From NCBI GenBank assembly GCA_036274675.1, contig DASUFE010000128.1, positions 1 through 19,988 on the forward strand: 19,988 nt of DNA, in the 5' to 3' direction. This document shows, in pieces, positions 14,453 to 19,988 of this stretch. The notes beneath the pieces are model-generated. The model was not told the origin of the DNA and did no database searches. It saw nothing but the letters and a program-made list of their open reading frames with translations. Position numbers and translations under genes: made by a program. Each line of letters begins with the position of its first letter. Position 1 is the stretch's first letter. This DNA comes from DASUFE01 sp036274675 (GTDB lineage: Bacteria; Pseudomonadota; Gammaproteobacteria; HTCC5015).

Positions 14453-14485
14453 TGTAAGCCTTCGAAACTCAAGGTAATTCCCCAA

Positions 14486-15349
14486 ATGTCCCAATCCATG
14501 TCCCTGTCCGACGGGAAGTCGGTCAACCAGAAGAAACTGGAAAAACGCTTGCGCAGGAACGTGGGCCAGGCCATCGATGATTTCAAAATGATCGAAGAAG
14601 GCGACAAGGTTATGGTCTGCCTGTCGGGGGGCAAGGATTCCTACACCATGCTGGATATGCTGCTGGCTTTGCAGGCCAGCGCCCCGGTCCGTTTCGAGCT
14701 GGCCGCGGTCAATCTGGATCAGAAGCAGCCGGATTTCCCCGAGCATGTGCTCCCGCAATATCTGACGGAACTCGGCGTGCCGTTTCACATTCTGGAGCAG
14801 GACACCTACAGCGTGGTCAAGCGCGTGATACCCGAAGGCAAAACAATGTGCGGCCTGTGTTCGCGGCTGCGCCGCGGCGCCTTGTATACCTTCGCTGAGA
14901 AGTTCGGCTTCACCAAGATCGCGCTCGGCCATCACCGCGAGGACATCATGGAAACCTTGTTCCTGAACATGTTCTACGGCGCCAAGATCAAGGCCATGCC
15001 GCCGCGGCTGCTGAGCGATGACGGCAAGCACGTGGTCATCCGGCCGCTGGCTTATTGCAGCGAACAGGATATTGCCAAATACTCCAGTTATCGCAAGCAT
15101 CCAATCATTCCCTGTAATCTGTGCGGGTCGCAGGAGAACATGCAGCGCCGCAACATCAAGCAGCTGCTGCAGGAATGGGAGAAACAGCATCCAGGCCGGC
15201 TGGAAAACATTTTTAACAGCATGCAGAACGTCGTGCCATCGCACCTGCTGGATACCGGATTGCATGATTTTACGAGCACTGAACCGGCAGTGGATGCGTG
15301 TGAAACCGAAATCAAACCTGAGCCGGTCCGATTCCTCGACTTCCATTAA
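14486..15349 (+). CDS. ttcA: tRNA 2-thiocytidine(32) synthetase TtcA
   Basis: A 287-residue PP-loop ATPase that thiolates cytidine 32 of certain tRNAs using an oxygen-sensitive Fe-S cluster. The PP-loop is SGGKDS (47-52). Cluster-binding cysteines are Cys122 and Cys125 (CGLC) with Cys210 and Cys213 (PCNLC) further on. LGHHREDIMETLFLN and YCSEQDIAKY are typical family blocks. ATG at 14486 is chosen; a second ATG at 14498 is possible, and the longer frame from 14324 runs through the promoter and is rejected. AAGG lies about 11 bp upstream. The C-terminal extension after about residue 250 is normal for the family. Confidence 0.96.
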   Translation: MSQSMSLSDGKSVNQKKLEKRLRRNVGQAIDDFKMIEEGDKVMVCLSGGKDSYTMLDMLLALQASAPVRFELAAVNLDQKQPDFPEHVLPQYLTELGVPFHILEQDTYSVVKRVIPEGKTMCGLCSRLRRGALYTFAEKFGFTKIALGHHREDIMETLFLNMFYGAKIKAMPPRLLSDDGKHVVIRPLAYCSEQDIAKYSSYRKHPIIPCNLCGSQENMQRRNIKQLLQEWEKQHPGRLENIFNSMQNVVPSHLLDTGLHDFTSTEPAVDACETEIKPEPVRFLDFH

Positions 15350-15436
15350 TTCAAAATTACCCCGCCATCCAATTTCTCGCAAAGAAAAACAAGAATGCCC
15401 CTCACGGGGACGCGGCGAATGCAGAGGAAATAAAAC

Positions 15437-15468
15437 AAAGATATCTCACGGAGGCACGGAGAACACGG
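15437..15468 (+). repeat. Left arm of 32-bp inverted repeat
   Basis: This arm is the reverse complement of 16245-16276 at 29 of 32 positions; the inner 25 (15444-15468) match at 24. Its core reads CACGGAGGCACGGAG. It directly abuts the 5'-truncated gene fragment to its right. Tandem CACGGAG-type words of this sort are a common class of intergenic repeat in environmental bacterial genomes. Confidence 0.8.
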
Positions 15469-15473
15469 AGTAA

Positions 15474-16238
15474 CAATATTCTCATGTCCCAACGAATGAA
15501 TACGGGGAAAGGCCATCATTATGTGATCCAAATATTCTTGAGGATGGCTTGGCGTCAGGAATCGAGGACGGAATCAAGAGAATCATTGACTGCCTTATCG
15601 ATACCTTTGGAAATTTAACCGAGAATGATGCGGCAACTCCATTATCCTACTTAGAATTCCAGAGAATTCGCGTACCACGACAAGCTGCTTGGGGTACAAA
15701 CCTGATGCGAGAAAATATCTTAAGGCACATTTCAGACGATATAGGAGCAAAGATAGAGTCGGGCGAATTTCAACTTACCATGGCGGATTCTGTCCGATTC
15801 GACTTTATGCGCTTTGCCATAGGAACGATCCATCCGTGGCTGGCCCGTATGGAAAGGGAAATTTTTGAAGCAGTGGCGGGCTCCTCCTTTATCACGACCG
15901 ATAGCCCTGTTTCATTCTATAACCCTGCATGTCCACCACCAGCGGAAGCAGGTATTAGTCTCGCCGGAACCATAGTGTTCTTTCCACTTAGCTCTCGAAA
16001 GCTGTTACTCATGCGGCATCCAGAATGCCGTACATCAATGCCGCTTACCCCTCTTTCAGAACCAACCGAGCAAAATAGCACTGTTGCATTAAGCTACGGG
16101 AATATCTGGGATTCTGAATTGGTTCGTAACGCGAACTGGAAGCTCGCCCGTCTTTCACATGAAATATTCGTGGCGGATAATGAGGCTACTTTGCAGCAAG
16201 GTGAATTGAACCGTTCCGATGCGCATTTGCATACATAA
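15474..16238 (+). pseudogene. 5'-truncated DUF4238-family gene fragment
   Basis: The frame is open from 15474, just after a TAA at 15471, to a TAA at 16236-16238, with no ATG near its start; the first start-like codon is TTG at 15549. The text DPNILEDGLASGIEDGIKR followed by LSYLEFQRIRVPR resembles the interior of DUF4238 proteins, which normally begin with a HHYVPQFYLR block that is absent in this frame. The rest, including FITTDSPVSFYNP and IVFFPLSSRKLLLMRH, fits the family's conserved C-terminal half. The missing 5' end coincides with the repeat boundary. The segment looks AT-richer than its neighbours and uses AT-ending codons more freely, suggesting transfer. DUF4238 function is not established. 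A shortened functional protein from TTG 15549 (229 aa) cannot be excluded. Confidence 0.68.
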
Positions 16239-16244
16239 TAAATC

Positions 16245-16276
16245 CCGTGTTCTCTGTGCCTCCGTGAGAGGTCTTT
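16245..16276 (-). repeat. Right arm of 32-bp inverted repeat
   Basis: The partner of 15437-15468 in inverted orientation, beginning 6 bp after the stop of the DUF4238 fragment. A third, partial copy in the same orientation as this arm lies at about 16287-16311 (core CTCCGTGCCTCCGTGA). The spacing of the two arms encloses 776 bp. Confidence 0.8.
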
Positions 16277-16377
16277 CGCTTGGCACTCTCCGTGCCTCCG
16301 TGAAAAATCTTCTCTTGCTTTACGCGGTTCTTCGAACTCGCCACTGCGTCTCAGCAAGAGACCAAGAAAAATAATCC

Positions 16378-17361
16378 TTAATAGTCCATGCGCAGGCTGA
16401 TATTGAAGGTGGCGTCGGGGGAGGCGTCGACTTTGATATCTTCGGTCAGCGTGAAATCGAGTCCGGTGTTCTCTGACGGACGCCAGGCTCCGCCGAAACT
16501 CAGTTGCAGCACATCGCCGACAAAGGCGGAATCCATGTTTTCGTAAAAGCGGGTATGCCAGTCAAGCTGGAGTTTCACCATGGTTGGTTGCCAGACCTGC
16601 CATTGCAGACCCGCGTGCCCGAAGGCGACCTGATTGGTTTGGTATCGCGTCAGAACGTCGCTTTCGCCCGGGAACAGCAGTCCGGCCGAAGCGGAGGCTT
16701 CCATATCATCTTCCAGCCGCCACCAGCCGGCGGTCCACACCGAGGCATCCGCGGAGCCGCTTCCAGTTAATTGCGCGCTGTCGCCGGTGGGCGCTTTCAC
16801 GCCCCCTGCAAGGCTCCACGCCGACCGGTCACTGCGGCGGAGTTGCCGGTTGAGTATGAGCTGCAGGTCGCCCATGCCTGAACGCTCGGAATCGACATAC
16901 AATAGTTGATCTCCGTTCCGCTGTATGGAGTACAGCAGCCGGTCCCGGGGCTGGGTGGGACGCTCGCCCGCGCTCAGTCCGAATATTTCGTGAAAACGGT
17001 CGATCGGCCGGTCCATAAAACCCGGCACGTGCTCTATCCACGGCAGCAGCAGGCGCAGGCTCCAGTCCCGGCTCAACCCCTGATCCAGGATCAGATTCAG
17101 GCGATGGGTTTCGCCGTCCATGAACAGCAGTTCCTCGGACGAAGCGTCGATGATCATCATGCTGCTGAAATTCGCCGACGTGGTAAAAGCGCCGGAGCCC
17201 GCTTGCGGTATGCGCGCATCCTGCGGCAGCGGCAGGCCGTAAATGGCGGTCAACGGGTTCTGGTCGACGGTCAGAAGCGGCGCAGGGTATGCCGGATTGC
17301 AAAGGAGGCCGCCCAGAAGGATGCATACAGTCCGGAAAGAACAGGATTCTATATTGGGCAT
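16378..17361 (-). CDS. DUF3187-family exported protein
   Basis: A protein of 327 aa from the ATG at 17361. A Sec signal (MPNIESCSFRTVCILLGGLL, cleavage near AYPA, about residue 27) is followed by beta-rich sequence that matches the DUF3187 pattern: QNPLTAIYGLPLP near the mature N terminus, a long run of alternating hydrophobic strands, and a C-terminal aromatic residue (FNISLRMDY), as in outer-membrane beta-barrels. The function is unknown; an outer-membrane location is inferred. The longer frame from 17427 is rejected because it would place the signal peptide internally and start inside a perfect hairpin. It lies downstream of the LysE-type gene on the same strand. Confidence 0.8.
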   Translation of the reverse strand: MPNIESCSFRTVCILLGGLLCNPAYPAPLLTVDQNPLTAIYGLPLPQDARIPQAGSGAFTTSANFSSMMIIDASSEELLFMDGETHRLNLILDQGLSRDWSLRLLLPWIEHVPGFMDRPIDRFHEIFGLSAGERPTQPRDRLLYSIQRNGDQLLYVDSERSGMGDLQLILNRQLRRSDRSAWSLAGGVKAPTGDSAQLTGSGSADASVWTAGWWRLEDDMEASASAGLLFPGESDVLTRYQTNQVAFGHAGLQWQVWQPTMVKLQLDWHTRFYENMDSAFVGDVLQLSFGGAWRPSENTGLDFTLTEDIKVDASPDATFNISLRMDY

Positions 17362-17408
17362 AATGAATGGATTCCGCGGCTTCCCTGCATGGGTTGTGCA
17401 CGATTCTA

Positions 17409-17432
17409 GCAGCTTGTTGAAGAACAAGCTGC
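17409..17432. other. Perfect 10-bp hairpin between two genes
   Basis: GCAGCTTGTT (17409-17418) and AACAAGCTGC (17423-17432) form a perfect 10-bp stem with a 4-nt loop (GAAG on +, CTTC on -). It lies between the LysE-type stop and the DUF3187 start, both on the minus strand. Neither strand has a following T-tract, so it is not a standard intrinsic terminator; it may attenuate transcription or stabilise a processed end. Confidence 0.7.
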
Positions 17433-17457
17433 CAGGCGCCGCGGTTCTATTTTTTCC

Positions 17458-18081
17458 TCAGCCGCTGCCGGTTTTGAGTAAGGCCACGCCTGCCGCCAGC
17501 ATGATGCCGCCTGCCACCCGGTTTATCATCCTGCCGGCTTTAGGGCCGGCGAGCAGGCGCCGGACCTGCCCGGCGGTGCAAGCGTAAGCAACCATCACGG
17601 AGCCGAGGATCGGCCCGATGATGCATGCCAGCCTGAGCACGTCGCCGCGTGAGAGGTTATCCAGTTCGACGAAGCCCGGTAGCAGTCCCAGATAAAACAG
17701 AATCGCTTTAGGGTTGCCCAGGGTTACCAGCAAACCGCTCAGGTAGTTGTCCTTCCATGACGGCTCGCATACGCCCTGTAACACCCGCGTGTCCGGAGGT
17801 TGTGCGCTCCAGATCCGCAATCCCAGCCAGAGCAGGTAAGCGCCGCCGCCGTACTGGATGAGACTGAAAAATCCGCCGAGCGCCTGCGCCATAGCGGCGA
17901 GCCCGTACACCGCCACCAGCAGGTATATCAGGTCGCCCGTAACGATGCCGAGCGCGACGATGGCGCCGTGAGGGGCGCCGGAGGCAAGCGCGCGCGAGAC
18001 GGTAATGAATACACCCGGCCCGGGCGCCACGGCGAATACGAAAAATGTAAGGGCGAACGCCCAGGTTTCAGACGGGCTCAT
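17458..18081 (-). CDS. LysE/RhtB-family amino acid exporter
   Basis: A 207-residue inner-membrane exporter of the LysE/RhtB superfamily with about six hydrophobic helices. The signature PGPGVFITVSRALASG (about 20-35) in the first helix-loop and GNPKAILFYLGLLPGF (about 122-137) are diagnostic. Such proteins export amino acids such as homoserine, threonine or lysine; the substrate here cannot be told from sequence. ATG at 18081 lies 24 bp after the stop of the upstream receiver-domain gene on the same strand, so the two may be co-transcribed. No strong ribosome binding site is visible. Confidence 0.9.
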   Translation of the reverse strand: MSPSETWAFALTFFVFAVAPGPGVFITVSRALASGAPHGAIVALGIVTGDLIYLLVAVYGLAAMAQALGGFFSLIQYGGGAYLLWLGLRIWSAQPPDTRVLQGVCEPSWKDNYLSGLLVTLGNPKAILFYLGLLPGFVELDNLSRGDVLRLACIIGPILGSVMVAYACTAGQVRRLLAGPKAGRMINRVAGGIMLAAGVALLKTGSG

Positions 18082-18105
18082 GCGGTATCGGGGGTTTAAA
18101 AACGA

Positions 18106-19488
18106 TCAGGTGTCTGGAGTGATGATATAGACGACGTGGTTATTCACCGCCGCGACGCGGTTCCACTCTCCGGCGGTGCTGCCGTTGAGCGGGGGGTATT
18201 CCAGCATCGGCTCGGCCGTGCCCATGGATTCCAGTTCGACACGGATACGGCCGTCATGGATTTCCGGAGTCGTCATCAGATAGCTGGTGAAGGGCCATGC
18301 CTGCTGGCTTTCGACCGACATGTCCGCCAGCCGGTCTTCCAGGAAATAGCAGGCGCTGGCCGGCGTTTCGGGCTTGGGCAGCGTGAATTGCCCGCTGGCG
18401 TCGGCTGCCACGCAGAAATTGCCGAAAAACAGCTTGACCGAAATGACGCCGCTGAAATTGGCGGTATGCAGGTAATACACAAGACGGCTCAGTACCTCAA
18501 GCTGTTTCTCGTCCAGGGCCTGCTGTCCGAAGGGAACGAAATTCCCCCGGTTGATCGCCCAGGCCAAGCCCTCATACAGGTGTTGGGTTTTCACCGAAAG
18601 GTTTTGGCCGAGAGCCAGTTTCTTGTTGAGTTTCCGGTTATCGAGAGTGACGCTGCCGTACTGGGTTTCGATAAACTCATTGAGCCTGGCGTATTGATCG
18701 TTCATCGAAGCCTGCTGGCGGCCGTTCTGTTGCAACTGGTAGAACACGAGCGTCAGGGCGATCGATAGAACGCCGATCAGTATCCATGGTGCATTGCCGA
18801 AGCGGGGGGCGGGTGGTGACGCGGCAGGCCGCGGCATATCCGCGTCCAGCCGGGCCGGGACGGGCGCCGCAGGAGCGGACATGAGTCTGTCCTTGAGTTC
18901 CTGCATCTCGCGGAACAGCCGCTTGGCCATGAGCCGGTTATTGTCGCCGATCTCCTGGATGATGCGCACGATGTGAATGTCCAGCATGCGCGCGATCTGT
19001 GCGCGCAGCGTATCGCCCGCCGCTCTTTGCGGTTCGAGCTCGGCGCCGGCAGGCGTTTCCGGTTTCTCAGCGGGGATCTTGACGGCGGGGAAAGCCATCG
19101 TCGCCTCACGCATGGGGAAGATCTTGACGGCCGCCAGTACCTTGTCCAGGCTCGAAGGCTCGATCACGTCCTTGGAAAGCACATCCATGGCCCCGAGCGC
19201 GCGCGCCTGTCCCACGTAAAGGTCACCGCTTTTCGAGGTGTACATAATGACCGGCACTGTCGCCGTATCGGGATTGGATTTGATCACCCGCAAGGCTTCG
19301 AAGCCGTCCATGCCTTTCATCAGGTGATCCATGAAGACCACGGCGGGACGCCGCCGCGCAAGATAGCTTAGTGCCTCCTCGGCCGAGGCGACGCAGTCGA
19401 CATCCATCTCATAGCGCGCCAGCATCTTGCGCAGCTTTACCTGCGCCATGCGGGAATCGTCGACGATCAGAGCGAATTTGGCCGCCAT
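18106..19488 (-). CDS. Receiver-domain protein with TM helix and extracytoplasmic C-terminal domain
   Basis: A 460-residue protein. An N-terminal response-regulator receiver domain (about 5-122) has the full acidic pocket: Asp10, Asp11, phospho-acceptor Asp54 (VFMDHLM), Thr84 and Lys106. A linker with a likely coiled coil (about 160-205) and a Pro/Ala-rich stretch lead to one TM helix (about 233-251). The remaining 210 residues have no recognised domain and would lie outside the cytoplasm. ATG at 19488 is chosen because MAAKFALIVDDS is a standard receiver start; the longer frame upstream has non-protein-like composition. A cytoplasmic receiver that continues through the membrane reverses the usual sensor layout. 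No histidine kinase is adjacent. Confidence 0.82.
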   Translation of the reverse strand: MAAKFALIVDDSRMAQVKLRKMLARYEMDVDCVASAEEALSYLARRRPAVVFMDHLMKGMDGFEALRVIKSNPDTATVPVIMYTSKSGDLYVGQARALGAMDVLSKDVIEPSSLDKVLAAVKIFPMREATMAFPAVKIPAEKPETPAGAELEPQRAAGDTLRAQIARMLDIHIVRIIQEIGDNNRLMAKRLFREMQELKDRLMSAPAAPVPARLDADMPRPAASPPAPRFGNAPWILIGVLSIALTLVFYQLQQNGRQQASMNDQYARLNEFIETQYGSVTLDNRKLNKKLALGQNLSVKTQHLYEGLAWAINRGNFVPFGQQALDEKQLEVLSRLVYYLHTANFSGVISVKLFFGNFCVAADASGQFTLPKPETPASACYFLEDRLADMSVESQQAWPFTSYLMTTPEIHDGRIRVELESMGTAEPMLEYPPLNGSTAGEWNRVAAVNNHVVYIITPDT

Positions 19489-19622
19489 TCGATGCTGCGC
19501 TGACGGGCCTGAACCCGTCCCCCCAATTGTTATACCGCTAGCAATATCACAGAAGCCGTATGCTCGCCAAGCAATTTTCCGGCTTCGCGTATTTGAGAGG
19601 CTGAATCCGAGTTCGAATCGGC

Positions 19623-19988
19623 CTATTGCGCGTTCAGAGGACTCGAATTGCCCAGATCCGCGATGTATCTCCAGTTTCCGTCCGGATCTTTTTTCCAGAC
19701 GGTCAGATACTTGCCTTTGAAGACCGGCTGCCCGGTTTCGCGGCTGATGCCTTTGGCTATGCCCCAGGTGTAGCCGAGGTCGCCCGAAGCGGCCACTTCG
19801 GAGGCCTGCGGTTCCCAATCCAGTATGAATTGCTTGTCGAATTCCGTGAAGCGCTCGACGATGTTGTCGCGCCCGCGTATGGGCTCTTCATCCGGCGGCA
19901 ACTGGAAGGCGTCTTCCCGCGCATATTTCTTGAAAGCCTCCGCGGCACTGGTCTGGACTGAAAGCTTCGCGAAATCGCTGTCCGTCTG
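19623..19988 (-). CDS. DUF4440/SnoaL-like protein, 5' end outside window
   Basis: The last 121 codons of a gene whose start lies beyond the window edge. The sequence PIRGRDNIVERF, then GDLGYTWGIAKG and GKYLTVWKKDPDGNWRYIADLGN is the typical pattern of NTF2-like-fold proteins of the DUF4440/SnoaL-like group. In these, a GxW(R/K) strand with the conserved tryptophans closes the cone-shaped fold. Such proteins are small and functionally diverse, so no activity is proposed. It precedes the receiver-domain gene on the same strand with a 134-bp gap, which contains only a small GACGGG/CCCGTC hairpin. Confidence 0.78.
   Translation of the reverse strand, partial: QTDSDFAKLSVQTSAAEAFKKYAREDAFQLPPDEEPIRGRDNIVERFTEFDKQFILDWEPQASEVAASGDLGYTWGIAKGISRETGQPVFKGKYLTVWKKDPDGNWRYIADLGNSSPLNAQ

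Larger units (their letters stand above)
14037..14485. other. 449-bp intergenic region, gltA / ttcA
   Basis: No supported gene on the + strand. A small palindrome (TAGTTTAAAACTA) directly follows the gltA stop but lacks a T-tract. A minus-strand frame is open from about 14444 down to 14098, with its first ATG at 14298; see the separate low-confidence entry. The right end carries the ttcA promoter and leader. Confidence 0.55.

Noticed and set aside
14408..15382. 324-codon minus-strand frame opposite ttcA
   Set aside because: It is antisense to an intact ttcA with all cluster cysteines and the PP-loop; no independent evidence.
15484..15615. Alternative frame beginning at ATG 15484 containing GHHYVIQIFLR, which resembles the DUF4238 N-terminal block
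   Set aside because: The main frame over the same bases (DPNILEDGLASGIED) matches the interior of the family and joins the rest without a shift. Accepting the alternative would need both a frameshift and loss of about 50 residues. Probably coincidence, but worth one alignment check.
17362..17427. Longer DUF3187 start at 17427
   Set aside because: It would begin inside the perfect hairpin and bury the signal peptide behind 22 hydrophilic residues.
1..19988. CRISPR array, tRNA/rRNA genes, intact insertion sequence or prophage
   Set aside because: No regularly spaced repeats, no tRNA-like cloverleaf or CCA end, and no transposase, integrase or phage structural motif was found on either strand.

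Overview
The window looks like chromosomal DNA of a free-living gammaproteobacterium of moderately high GC content. The combination of GreB, TtcA, a TalB-type transaldolase, a type II (hexameric) citrate synthase, a PA0069-type radical SAM protein, DUF3187 and an mtnBDC methionine-salvage operon supports this. I cannot name a genus. No tRNA, rRNA, CRISPR array, intact transposase, integrase or prophage gene was seen. Most of the window is ordinary housekeeping sequence. The accessory signals are small: repeat debris, one truncated gene, a cereblon-like gene and an unusual receiver-domain membrane protein.

Left part (1-3.7 kb, + strand): a LexA-type repressor with an SOS-box-like operator of altered sequence overlaps a Spl-like radical SAM gene by 4 bp. 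A 434-bp intergenic region follows, with three hairpins ending in a strong intrinsic terminator (possible small RNA). Next come transaldolase and a small four-helix protein built of two TM2-like halves. Sulfur-amino-acid block (3.7-9.7 kb): an msrB-msrA operon on the - strand encodes two exported methionine sulfoxide reductases (Tat-type and Sec-type signals). It is divergent from mtnB-mtnD-mtnC, whose members overlap by 4 bp each. After these come a secreted four-cysteine protein, a convergent greB downstream of a CULT-domain (cereblon-like) gene, and a second, E. coli-type cytosolic msrA translationally coupled to a small membrane protein.

Middle (9.8-15.4 kb): a CHASE2-TM3-(TPR-like)-Ser/Thr kinase on the - strand, whose best start appears to be a rare ATT codon, then gltA and ttcA on the + strand. 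Right part (15.4-20 kb): a 5'-truncated, AT-richer DUF4238-type gene fragment sits between 32-bp inverted repeats (29/32 identical). Beyond it are - strand genes for a DUF3187 protein, a LysE/RhtB exporter, a receiver-domain protein with a TM helix and a C-terminal extracytoplasmic domain, and the 3' part of a DUF4440/SnoaL-like gene that runs off the window.

The best candidates for something undescribed are: (1) the LexA unit, where an operator change (ATGT-N8-ACAT instead of CTGT-N8-ACAG) coincides with changes in the recognition helix and the target operon holds a Spl-like radical SAM enzyme; (2) the bacterial cereblon-like protein next to greB; (3) the ATT-initiated CHASE2 kinase; (4) the inverted-repeat-bounded DUF4238 fragment; and (5) the receiver-TM-extracytoplasmic protein. 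All are read from sequence alone.
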